From assembly GCA_902651635.1 (NCBI GenBank), contig CACRSC010000036.1, positions 209,798 to 272,205 on the forward strand: 62,408 bases of DNA. The letters run 5' to 3'. The notes under the pieces were generated by a model that saw nothing but the letters and a program-made list of their open reading frames with translations, searched no databases and was not told where the DNA came from. The position numbers and the translations under genes were made by a program. Shown in pieces: positions 31,926 to 41,309 of this stretch (position 1 is the stretch's first letter; each line of letters opens with the position of its first letter). The stretch comes from Mastigamoeba balamuthi (taxonomy: Eukaryota > Evosea > Mastigamoebida > Mastigamoebidae).

Positions 31926-34296
31926 TCAGAGGGAAGAGTTCAGGGCTTTCAGGTTGTCGTAGAGCCTGTGGATGAGCTCGGCCACGCCCGGATCGTTGGC
32001 CTTGCGGCTGGCGAGCTCGAGCATCCGCAGCCCTGCCAGGTCGTTCTGGCGCTTGAACATCCCCATGAAGGGCTTCTCCCACTCGGCCAGCTCCGGCGTC
32101 CTCTCGCCGTCGCGGGCCACATGCTCCCATTTGACTCCGGCCGCAGCGAGGTGGATGATCGTGGCATTCTGGGTCGCGCATCCTTTCAGTCAAACGCGGA
32201 AATGGGGGTAGAGATGAGCACGCTGTACCCTGAACGACTGGTCGATGGACTGGCACTGCTCCCAGTCAGAGAACCTGGTGTGGAAAGTGCTGTAGCTGTC
32301 GGGGAGCGTGGTGACTTGGCCGAGCTGCTTCACCCAGTACTTCTCGATGAGCTCCTGGTCTCCGTTCCTGATGATCTCTCCTGCGATTGCGTGCCTCATC
32401 CGGGAGAAGGTGGCGTTGTTGAACCGGACGAACATCACGCCGCTGTTGACCTTGCCTGGAGCCTCGACCCTGCAGCCCCAGTCGTCCTGGCTCGCCACAA
32501 ACCTGCAGGGACCGCGCTGAGCGGAGCGGGAGGGATCTCTCCTGTTGGGCATTTCGCACGGCTCGCTGATGCTGAAGAGCTCGTCGGGGTTGCCGCGGAG
32601 AACAATGTCGAGGTCCAGGTACACCACTCGCTCCACAGGGACGCGGAAGACCTCGAGCTTGCTCAGCAGGTCGATCCACCGCCTTGCAGGGGGTTTGTAG
32701 TTTGGGTGACGCGGAGAGGGCGGTATCCTCCTGATCGCCATGCCACTGAGGGCCAGCGCCCCCAGAGCTGCTTTCCCCAGCCGGGAGCCCGCGAGAACGA
32801 TCACTGGCCGCGTGGATCCCACTGCTCGCAGGGCAGCCTGGAGCCCCAGTGCCATGCGCACGTTGGGGTTGGAGAGGACGAGAAAGACGTAGGCCTCGCT
32901 GAAGTCGTACCTGACGCCTGCCCACTCGGCGAGGCTGGTGTCGGGCAGTGGCCTGTTGGAGGCCTTGGCTTTGGTGTTCTGGTTGCTTGTCTTATGGAGA
33001 TTGGCTCCCAGCAGGCCTCCGAGGTAGAGACGGCTGACGAAGCGGACGACCTCGTCGTCGACGCCGCTCCTGAATAGCAGCTCGAGCATGCGCCGAGCGG
33101 CGAGGTCATTCTGGTCCTTGAACAGCTGCATGAACGGCATCGCCCAGTACCTCACCCCTGTTGCCTTTGCCCCCAGCCAGGCGACCTCCTCCCAGTCCAC
33201 AACAGCTTCTCCCAGACGGATCACCTTGGCGCCCTGTGCGGCCACCCGCTGTGAGCCCGCCTGGAGCTTTGGTCGCACGACTAACTCTGTAGGACTGGTC
33301 GACGACGTTGCACTTGTTCCAGTCAGAGAACCGCGTGTGCGAAGTACTGTAGCTCGAGGGCAGCAGCGGGACGCTGCCGAGGCGGTGGGTCCAGTACTTG
33401 TGAATGAGCTCCTGCACACTGGAGACCACCCCGCCGTGCTCCAGACAGCTCAGCAGCCCCTCGTACGTCTCGTTGTCGAACCGCATGGACATGAGGCCGC
33501 TGTCCAGTGTCCTCGGGCCCGACGCCAAGCACCCCTGGCCCTCCTGGCCCCCGGCGACGAACCTTGTTGGCACAGGCGTCAGACGGCCCCAGGAGAGGAG
33601 GCGGCGGCTCACGGCTCTGGGCGGTCGAAGAGGTCGTCGGGGTTGCCCCGCAGGACGGTCTCGAGGTCCACGAAGACGGCGCGGGCCAGCGGGACGCGGA
33701 ACGCCTCGAGGGTGCTGAGCAGGTCCGCGGACCTCCGCAGGCTCAGCTGGTAGTTGCGGTGTCGCGGGGGCTGCGGGATCCTCCTGACCGCCATGCCGGC
33801 CAGGGCCATCGCCCCCGCGGCCCCCGCGCTGACGGCGGGCCCTGCCAGCACGACAGCGGGCCTGGCGGACCCCGCGGAGCTCAGGGCGCTGTGCAGCCCC
33901 AGGGCCAGCCGCACGCTGCTGTCCGCCAGCACCAGGAAGACGTAGGCCTCTCCCGTTGGCTGCCCCTGCTGCCCCTGTGGCTTGCTGCTGCTGGGGTGAG
34001 GACTGCAGGGCTGCAGGGCTGCAGTGGAGTGCGCGCCTGATGGCAGAGGGCCGCTGTGGCTGCAGTGGCTGTGGCTGCTGAGGGCTGGAGGGGAGCAGTG
34101 AGGACGACTGACGGCAGGGCGAGCAGGGCAGGGCGGCGTTCCTCGGGGCTGGCGGTGGCTGCGGAGGCTGCTGTCCGCTGGAGGCGCCCAGGGGCAGCAC
34201 CAGCGCGTGCGCACAGGCCAGCGCGAGGACAGCGGAGGCGGCCAGCAGCGCCACGAGCACCAGGCGCCTCGCAGCTGCGGCCGGGAAGGACCTCAT
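31926..34296 (-). CDS. type II membrane glycosyltransferase with two tandem GT8-like domains
   Basis: The start ATG at 34296 (MRSFPAAAARRLVLV) leads into a membrane anchor, then a Ser/Pro/Gln-rich stem that includes an intron whose ends I cannot fix. The remaining exons are in frame: to 33613, 33562-33286, 33233-32229 and 32168-31926 (TGA). Each domain has EAYVFLVL, a nucleotide-sugar core, and a DxD-like strand followed by NPDDLF/NPDELF. These are VFVDLETVLRGNPD in domain 1 and VYLDLDIVLRGNPD in domain 2. Then come DSGLMSMRF/NSGVMFVRF and HTRFSDWNKC/HTRFSDWEQC. The pattern fits glycogenin-like GT8 enzymes of the Golgi. Domain 1 has Asp-Leu-Glu where domain 2 keeps Asp-Leu-Asp, so domain 1 may be non-catalytic. 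The introns are only 50-60 bases. Confidence 0.75.
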
Positions 34297-34344
34297 CTGG
34301 TGGTTCCACGCCAGCCGGATCCTCCTGCGGGGAACGGGTGGGTG

Positions 34345-34390
34345 GGTGAGTGAGTGAGTGAGTGGGCGAGTGGGCGAGTGGGCGAGTGGG
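34345..34390. repeat. GAGTGAGT/GGGCGAGT short tandem repeat
   Basis: Runs of GAGT followed by copies of GGGCGAGT, about 50-95 bases upstream of the glycosyltransferase start codon on its promoter side. Confidence 0.7.
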
Positions 34391-34980
34391 TGCGGGCAAT
34401 TGTGGGTCGGTTTGCGGACTTGGCTCTGGGCTTTTTCTAGTCTAGTTCGCGATACTGGGTTCGAGTTGTGATTTAAAATCTCGGGCTGGCGATTTTGTGC
34501 GCGATTCACATGTATGGGAGACCTCTCGGATGCAAGCACCCACTCAAGTAGAGGGACGTGGAAAAGTGCCGGAGAGGAAATGGCCATGGCAGTAATGTTC
34601 GGTCACCCATCTGCCAGACCCACCCACAAAATGAACCTGGCAACTATCTTTTCAGAGGTACAATCATATCCTCCGTAGAAGGAAAAGGAGTATCATCTGG
34701 ATGACATCAGTTTGGTCATTCTGTTGTTTTCTTGCAAGCACAAAGCCAGCCAATGGTTTCCTTGCTCAAAAAAAAAAGCAGTGTATTCATTTTCTGTCAT
34801 GGACCTGTGCTATGTCTGGCCCAGGATATCCATGTTACTCAGTTGAGAGCACTGTACTTGCCCTGTTAGCCCTTGTGCTCTGTCAAGGCCAGACTCAGCA
34901 AAGGTAACAGGTTCCAGGATTCAGATATCAATCCTGTAGCCCTATAGGTTACTGTTCAGTTAACCCCCTCACCAAATCAA

Positions 34981-34997
34981 TATGATTAATCTCCTTA
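34981..34997. repeat. target-site duplication, copy 1
   Basis: TATGATTAATCTCCTTA, identical to 35907-35923. It adjoins the 3' end of the LINE piece. Confidence 0.88.
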
Positions 34998-35906
34998 TAG
35001 AAAATCTTCGTTTCCCATTCTGCTACCAGTAAGAGATAAGCTCTGTCAAGCCAGGGGCATTGGAGTAGGAAGGGGAGGGGGGGTTATGGTGGGTGGTGAG
35101 TCTGGGGGGGCATGTGTGTTGTGAGGCTTGGGGGTATGTCCAGGGGTGGTTCTGGGAAGACAGGTTCCAGTACCACGTTCTGTTTTTGGTTTATTACTTT
35201 GTCTGTATGTCTATTGAACAGGCTGATTATAATGTGGTTATGGTCAACATTGGGGGTGCGGCAGTGTTTGATTGCTCTTTTAATGGTGATATCGTCTGGT
35301 GCTGCAGGAGCTGGTGTGCCAGGTGTTTTTCGTTTATGGGTCATAGTGAGGGTTGGTTCTGCTCATTGTACTGTCTGTTATAAGACGAGTGATGCTGGGT
35401 GGTCTAGCTTGGAGGCTGTGAAGGATAGTTGTCTCTGGGTTGGCTTTTTGAGTGTATCATGAGCTTTGGGGGTATTGTTCCATCACATGTCATCCTTTGT
35501 TGGTTCCTTTATTATGAACGTTTTGTGTGTTTTTGTCACTGTTTTGTATCGTTTGATTGGGTTGTGTCTGGGCAGTTAAATGAAGTTTGGGGGGTGTCAC
35601 CAGGTGTCTGTCTTTTTTGTGCTTTGTAGCTCATGTCATCCAGCCAGTCTCATATGGTGGCAATCCACTCTTGTGTTTATTGTTGTTGTTCTGATTGTAA
35701 GTTCTTTTTCCTGGCTCTATATGCTAGTGTGTAAAGCATGAGGGTGGCATCTTTGTATTTTGTGAATTGAGTCTGTGCCCATTGCTTTAGTTCAGTGGGA
35801 GCTATACATATGATTGCCATGAGTTTCATGCACCACTGGATTTGCTGTGGGCAGGTCCATAGGTGGTGGGTCCGGGAGTCAGCTTTAGCAGTGCAGAAAG
35901 GGCACC
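34998..35906 (-). mobile_element. 5'-truncated non-LTR retrotransposon (LINE) fragment
   Basis: The 909-base piece is flanked by a perfect 17-base direct repeat, TATGATTAATCTCCTTA, at 34981-34997 and 35907-35923, which is a target-site duplication. On the minus strand it opens with CPFCTAKADSRTHHLWTCP. This is the C-x2-C...H-x4-C finger found at the C-terminus of many LINE reverse-transcriptase proteins, followed by about 70 open codons and then stops. The rest is the 3' region. The reverse transcriptase itself is missing, as expected of 5' truncation. The 3' region matches the right end of the window (about 62235-62408), which keeps CG where this copy has TG or CA. Confidence 0.85.
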
Positions 35907-35923
35907 TATGATTAATCTCCTTA
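35907..35923. repeat. target-site duplication, copy 2
   Basis: TATGATTAATCTCCTTA, identical to 34981-34997. It adjoins the truncated 5' end of the LINE piece. Confidence 0.88.
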
Positions 35924-36484
35924 CTGCTATTACTGTTGTCAGAAGTGGCCTCTGATCTATCTCACAGAGCAAATAGTGCATCTAATGAAAAAAATATATA
36001 TGCCAGCCACGTTATCTCACCATAGAAGTTCCACACTAAACAGCTCACTAATTGACCTGAAGCACTTGCTTTGTAGTTTAATTTTTGATTTCACTGGCCA
36101 CAAGCTTGCAAAGGGTACTATATGTGGCATGAAATTTGGGATTCTAGGTTTTTCTCTTCACACAGAGGCAGACATGTGGTAATTCTACCTGTTCTAGTCC
36201 AAGTCTGCCTGCCCACCAAGTACAGTCAGTGATCTGCTCATGCACTGCCACGGGTTGCCCTTTGAGGGGTTGAGGGAGTGGGAGCACTGTGTTTTGGAAG
36301 AGCATTGTAGGGGGTTCTTTCTAGGTCCCTTAGAGAGGGTATTTGGAAAATTCACAAATCTTCCTCACAATAACTAATGCAGTCATCTGGAGTTCTTTCA
36401 AAGAGTAAGAGAGGGAGGAATTGTATCTGTGGTGATATCAGGTGATATCGTGCTTTCAGATATGAACTGCAGACTACAGTGCAA

Positions 36485-37260
36485 GTCATTTCCTTGCTCA
36501 AAGTCTCTACTGGTATCTCTGATGACAAGTGTGTGAGCAATGCTGATGCTCTTGTGCTTCTAGAGCTCGTCTCCAGTCAGCCCTGGTAGTTTGCCCTCTG
36601 CAGCCACAAGGAGAGAGCAGCACTGGAGAGCATCTGTCCTGTCAATGCCAAGGACTTTCAGGGCAACTCAATCGACACACCACCTCATGATGGCATCCAG
36701 CAGCTCTTCTCTGTGTCCAGCCCCCAGAGGAATGATGGCCGTCCCAGTGATGATGACTGTGGACCTCAGCCCATTACTGAGCAGCATTCACTCACTCACT
36801 GCCACTGCTGCTGATGCCTGTGCTGTGCAGCCTGGGCTGGCAGTGTGGACATGGCCGTCCACCCATCTTTGCAGTGCACATGGGCATCTGTGCCATGCTC
36901 AAGGAGCAGGGCGATGAGGCACACTGGGTCAGAGCCAACCTGAAGGTGCCTGCAGGCGTGCATGAGTGGTGGTGTGCAGGAATGAGCCCGAGGCATCACA
37001 GCTGCACTCATTGGCATCTGCCCCAGCCTCATGGAGGGCACAGGTCCTTAAGTGTGCTGTTGAGAGTAGAATGACTCGGGTGGTGGAACTGCTGGCCCCA
37101 GGGCCGGAGCAGGTGACCTCAGCTGCATGCTGGCACGGGCATCTCTCTTCATCATTGACACTGAGATCCTCTTCATCCTGCAGAGGGCTGTGGTATGTGC
37201 TGAATACATGTCAATTCACCTGGTGATGTGCTCATGGACAGTACAAGAGAGGCTTGCACA
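36485..37260 (+). pseudogene. CG-depleted, rearranged ankyrin-gene copy
   Basis: From about 36485 to 36853 the plus strand follows the coding strand of the ankyrin gene (for example GATGCTCTTGTGCTTCTAGAGCTCGTCTCCAGTCAGCCCTG). From about 36854 to 37045 the same gene continues in the opposite orientation. From about 37046 to 37260 coding orientation returns (ATGACTCGGGTGGTGGAACTGCTGGCCCC). No base of the gene seems lost at the two joins, so a segment of about 190-215 bases was inverted in place. Stops interrupt every frame. Most differences from the intact copy are CG changed to TG or CA. Confidence 0.82.
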
Positions 37261-37776
37261 AGACCCAACTGCCCTGCTTATCATTCGACCTGAATTCCAC
37301 GAATCAAATGAATTATGATGCCCTGGCAATCCGAGTCTTCCTTAAATTATGTGTGTAGGGTGCTCTTTGCCCTGGACAACGTGATCTGTGAGCACCTCAC
37401 ACTCTGTTGTCCTCTGTCACTGCCACTGTCTCTCACACACTGAAAGCCCTGTCAGTGTGGATGCCTTAGTCTGGGAATCGTTGATTCAATCAACGACGGA
37501 TTCAGTCCTCCTCTATAAATATTGGGGATTATGTCATCTGACTGAATGGTTGAATCGGAAAAAGGAATCTCGGGGAATCTATGCATGGGCCAGCCAGGTC
37601 GTGGAGAGGTCCGTTGGTTGATACGGGGGGAAATCCGTGTTGGGGCGAGCTCCCAAAAGACGAGTACTGACGTCAGATGTCAGAAATCGGGGGGGCCAGA
37701 TATTTATTTGTCTACGGGCTTCTTTATCGTGTTTTACACCGGCTGGTTTGTCCTGTTCTCTTGTTCTCTCGCTTCG
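37261..37776. promoter_or_regulatory. spacer and 5' region of the LOTUS-domain gene
   Basis: The CG-depleted block ends here, at about 37.45-37.6 kb. A TATA-like CTATAAATATTGGGG lies at about 37512, some 260 bases before the start codon. It also holds AATCTCGGGGAATC words of the dispersed type. The promoter role is a guess. Confidence 0.3.
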
Positions 37777-40700
37777 ATGGAGCAGAGCGTCGCACCCCCC
37801 GACGGAGGGCGCCTCGCTTCCCCAGGCCCAGCCCCAGCCCCAGCCCAGCAGCAGCAGCAGCAGCAGCAGCGGGCAGCACCCGCCGGCGACGCAGCGCCCC
37901 CGCCCCACAACGTGCGCTCACAGCCACCCCTACCAGCCCAGCGGCTGCGTCACCATCCCGCTCCACGTCACGCCACGCCACGCGGGGGGGCGACGCCACG
38001 TCACATCGACTCCCCTCCCTCTGACGCAGCGCTTCCCCGAGCAGGCGCAGGCGTCGGACGACGACGTGGGGGACCTCGTCCTCGACGACTGCGCCGCCCC
38101 CGCGGTGCCACCAGCAGCAGCGACGACGACGACGGCGACAGCAGCACCAGGGGCGACGACGACGACGGCGACAGCGGCGGCAGCACCAGCGGCAGCAGCG
38201 CCCGTGACGATCACGACGCCCAGCGGCCTCACTGTCGTCCGCAGCGCCAGCGCCAGCGCCACGTCCTCGGCGTCGCCCCGCCAGCAGCAGCAGCAGCAGC
38301 AGACACAGCAGCAGGGGCAGCAGGTGGCCCCGGCGGAGCACCAGGAGGCGGTGCTGGCGCGGTGGCTGCGGCAGCGGCACGCCGGGGGGCTGCACGTGTC
38401 CCGCGTGGTCGCCGCCTTCAGCGACGAGTGCGGCCGCGACCTGCAGTTCACCCCCGGCCGCCTCCTCGACTACCTCGCCTCTGTCCCCTCGCTCCGCCTC
38501 GTCGGCGGCCTCCTCGTCCCCTCTGTCGCCTCCGCCGCCTCCCCGGGCGACGCGGGGGCCCTGGGGGCCGAGGGAGGCGACGCGGAGGAGGCGAGGAGGC
38601 AGCGGGAGGACGTGGAGCGCTGGATGCGCGAGCGCGCGAGGCCTGTGCTGCTCTCGGGCCTGCAGGCCGCCTTCGAGGCCGACGTGGGCTACCGCCTCCG
38701 CCTGCCGCCCGGCGTCCGCCTCCGCGCCTTCCTCGGCGCCGTCCCCTCGCTCGTCTTCCTCGGCGGCGGCGGCGCAGAGGCCGTCCGCCACGTCACCGCA
38801 CGCGACACGCCGCTTCCCGCCGCTGCCTCTGCCGCACCGCCTGTCCGCCACGTCACTCCTCCCTTCTTTTCCAGCCCTCCCCGGGTGGTGACGTGGGACT
38901 GCTGCTGCAGGTGACGGCGGGGCAGCAGCAGGAGCAGGTGACGGAGTTCGTGCAGGAGAGGGGGAGGGTGCCGCTCTCGAGGTTCGCCATGGCGTTCAGG
39001 GGCGCGTACGGCTACTGGCCCAAGTACGACGGCCACATCCGCGACTACGTGCTCTCCATCCCGGGCGTCGTCCTCGTCGGCTCCTACCCGCTCGAGTGCG
39101 CCGTCTGGCACGGCGACGCCGACGCCTCGGGCGATCACCAGCAGCAGGACGAGGACGAGGACGAGGACGGGAACGATGACGAGGCCGAGGGCGAGCAGCA
39201 GCAGCAGCAGCAGAGGGAGCCCACGCAGGACGAGCAGGTGGCGCAGTGGTTGAGGGAGCAGGGCGGCCCTGTGCTCATGGCCAAGATGCCCGGCCTCTTC
39301 GCCAGGGCCCGCGGCTACCGGCCGCAGTTCACGGGCAAGTTCAAGGACTACCTCCTCTCCATCCGCGGCATCGCCGTCTCGGGCACCGACGGCAGCGACT
39401 ACGCCACGTGGGTCGGCACCGACTCGTCCCCGCGCGGGGCGCTGTCCTCCTCGCCCCGCTCTGCCACTGCCGCCGCCGCTGCTGCTGCGGCCGCTCAGGC
39501 GCCGTGGTCGCAGGCGGCGCAGGACGAGCAGGTCGTCGCGTGGCTGCGCGAGCAGCGCGGGCCCATGCTGGCGTCGAGCTTCCTGCGGCGCTGGCGCGGC
39601 ACGTTCGGTACGCTGCTGCGCTACACGGGCGGCCTCAACAACTACCTGCACTCGCTGCCCGGCGTCGAGCTCGCGGGCTACGGCGACGCGCTGACCGTCC
39701 AGGCCGCCGGCGGCTGCGGCTGCTGCCCGCCTGCTGCTGCTGCGCGCAGGCCGCTCAGCGTCACGCGGCGCCGCTCGCCCGCCGAGGCGCAGCAGCAGCA
39801 GGACGACGTCGACGAGCCGCTGGTCGACTACGAGAAGCTGCGCGAGGAGCGCGAGGCCGCCGAGAGGGCGCGCGCCGAGGAGGAGGAGGCGCAGCGCGCG
39901 CACGAGGAGGCCGAGCGCGCGAGGCTCGCGGCCGAGGCCAGCGCCCGCGCAGAGCTCGAGGCCAAGGCGCGGCTCGAGGCGCTGCAGCGCCAGCGCGAGG
40001 CGGTCGCGCGGGCTGCGGACGAGGCGGACTACAGGCGCCGCGCGGCCGAGTGGCAGCGCCTCGAGGCCGAGCGGGTGGCGCGCGAGGCGGCCGAGCGCAG
40101 GGCGGCGGCGGTGCGCGAGAGGCGCGAGCAGGTGCTGCTGGCGGAGCGCGAGAGGTACGCGCGGATGTCGCAGCTGGCGATGGCGCGGCAGATGCAGATG
40201 ATGCGGACGCAGCAGCAGTTCTGGCGCCACGTCGACGACCGCGTGGCGCAGCGCACCAGCGAGGAGGCGGCGGCAGCGGCGGAGGAGCAGAGGTCGCGCG
40301 AGCAGCAGCAGCAGCTGCTGCAGGAGAAGCAGGAGAAGCAGGAGAAGCAGCAAGAGAGGAAGAGCAAGTCGCAGAAGTCGTCGGACAGCGAGGCGCCCAA
40401 GAGCCACAAGAAGCAGAAGCGCCTGGTGGCCGACGGGATGTACAGCGTGCTCGAGGACGACCAGGAGGACGCGCTCGAGGTGGCGGCCCCTGCGGCCGAC
40501 AAGCACAAGAAGAACGGCAGCGCCAGCCCTGCCCCCGAGGCCCCCGAGGCCCCCGCACAGGAGAACGAGGGCGAGGAGCAGGATGAGGAGGCCGCAGAAG
40601 AGGAGGAGGCGCAGGAGGAGGAGTCCTCTGAGAGCGCTGCCCAAGAGGAGGCGGAGGCTGCCGAGGAGCCTGCAAAGACGGAGGATCACGAGGCTGGCGA

Positions 40701-41256
40701 GTCCCAGAAGGAGGCCGCTGCCGATGCGGCGCAATCGCATGAGGCACCTGCGGCGGCGGCTGCAGTCGCCCAGGAATCCGAGGAGGCAGAGGGCGGGGCT
40801 GAGGCAGCGGACACTGCAGCGCCAGAGGCCGACGTGGCTGTGGAGGAGCCTGAGCACTCCGAGGAGGAAGCACCGGGCGAGGGGGCCGCCCAGGAGCCCG
40901 AGTCCGCCCCCGAGGAGCCCGAGGAGGCCGTGGCGGAGGACGCCGACGCCGCCAGCGCTGCGCAGGAGGAGGAGCCCCAGGCCCATGACCGCGGCGAGGA
41001 GCCCGCTGCTCCCGATGCTGCCGCCGTCGCTGCGGAGGCCCCGTCGCCCTCTGTTTCCGCAGCAGCAGTCGCCGCCTCGGCCGTGGACGAGCAGCCCGCG
41101 CGTGCCGCTGCCGGTGCCGCTGTTGCCGATGCAGCGCCCGAGGAGGCGGGGGAGGAGGCCTCGCAGGGCGCGGCCGAGGCCCCTCGGGAGAGGAAGGCCC
41201 CCGCGCCCGACCCCGAGCCCGACACCGTCCTCCGTACGGACCCAGTCCCCCAATAA
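37777..41256 (+). CDS. tandem LOTUS/OST-HTH-like domain protein with coiled coil and acidic tail
   Basis: Exon 1 is 37777-37911 (MEQSVAPPDGG, polyQ) and joins exon 2 at 38030 (RFPEQAQASDDD) in frame. A further intron lies at about 38793-38875. Five winged-helix-like units share the pattern V-x-x-WL/FV-x-E-x-x-GP-x-L...F...GY...L-x-x-YL-x-S-x-PGV-x-L-x-G, for example VAQWLREQGGPVLMAKM and YLLSIRGIAVSG. This resembles LOTUS/OST-HTH domains, which bind RNA G-quadruplexes or Vasa-type helicases in animals. A long charged coiled coil follows (39830-40380), then an acidic Glu/Ala/Pro tail. The TAA stop overlaps an AATAAA signal at 41252. The gene may not end there: the next frame starts with another LOTUS-like unit that has no ATG of its own. 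Confidence 0.6.
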   Translation: MEQSVAPPDGGRLASPGPAPAPAQQQQQQQQRAAPAGDAAPPPHNVRSQPPLPAQRLRHHPAPRHATPRGGATPRHIDSPPSDAALPRAGAGVGRRRGGPRPRRLRRPRGATSSSDDDDGDSSTRGDDDDGDSGGSTSGSSARDDHDAQRPHCRPQRQRQRHVLGVAPPAAAAAADTAAGAAGGPGGAPGGGAGAVAAAAARRGAARVPRGRRLQRRVRPRPAVHPRPPPRLPRLCPLAPPRRRPPRPLCRLRRLPGRRGGPGGRGRRRGGGEEAAGGRGALDARAREACAALGPAGRLRGRRGLPPPPAARRPPPRLPRRRPLARLPRRRRRRGRPPRHRTRHAASRRCLCRTACPPRHSSLLFQPSPGGDVGLLLQVTAGQQQEQVTEFVQERGRVPLSRFAMAFRGAYGYWPKYDGHIRDYVLSIPGVVLVGSYPLECAVWHGDADASGDHQQQDEDEDEDGNDDEAEGEQQQQQQREPTQDEQVAQWLREQGGPVLMAKMPGLFARARGYRPQFTGKFKDYLLSIRGIAVSGTDGSDYATWVGTDSSPRGALSSSPRSATAAAAAAAAAQAPWSQAAQDEQVVAWLREQRGPMLASSFLRRWRGTFGTLLRYTGGLNNYLHSLPGVELAGYGDALTVQAAGGCGCCPPAAAARRPLSVTRRRSPAEAQQQQDDVDEPLVDYEKLREEREAAERARAEEEEAQRAHEEAERARLAAEASARAELEAKARLEALQRQREAVARAADEADYRRRAAEWQRLEAERVAREAAERRAAAVRERREQVLLAERERYARMSQLAMARQMQMMRTQQQFWRHVDDRVAQRTSEEAAAAAEEQRSREQQQQLLQEKQEKQEKQQERKSKSQKSSDSEAPKSHKKQKRLVADGMYSVLEDDQEDALEVAAPAADKHKKNGSASPAPEAPEAPAQENEGEEQDEEAAEEEEAQEEESSESAAQEEAEAAEEPAKTEDHEAGESQKEAAADAAQSHEAPAAAAAVAQESEEAEGGAEAADTAAPEADVAVEEPEHSEEEAPGEGAAQEPESAPEEPEEAVAEDADAASAAQEEEPQAHDRGEEPAAPDAAAVAAEAPSPSVSAAAVAASAVDEQPARAAAGAAVADAAPEEAGEEASQGAAEAPRERKAPAPDPEPDTVLRTDPVPQ

Positions 41257-41309
41257 AGCGAAGCCTATTACTACCGCGCAGACAGCCTCCACTGCCCCTC
41301 CCCCTCGCC

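Larger units (their letters stand above)
34297..36484. other. AT-rich, CG-depleted spacer holding a LINE fragment
   Basis: Apart from the LINE piece (34998-35906) I see no gene. A short minisatellite of GAGT/GGGCGAGT units lies at about 34345-34390 just upstream of the glycosyltransferase start. From about 34.5 kb the sequence loses CG dinucleotides. Confidence 0.5.
31926..37260 (-). repeat. right arm of large inverted duplication
   Basis: Mirror counterpart of 20855-25831, with the glycosyltransferase (minus) inside and the ankyrin relic (plus) outside. The outer part, about 34.5-37.3 kb, is CG-depleted and was enlarged by a LINE insertion at 34998-35906. Confidence 0.75.

Noticed and set aside
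35040-35640. plus-strand open frames in the LINE piece as a small membrane protein gene
   Set aside because: They are Phe/Trp/Cys/Val-rich because they read antisense to the LINE 3' region, and the stretch is bounded by the target-site duplication.
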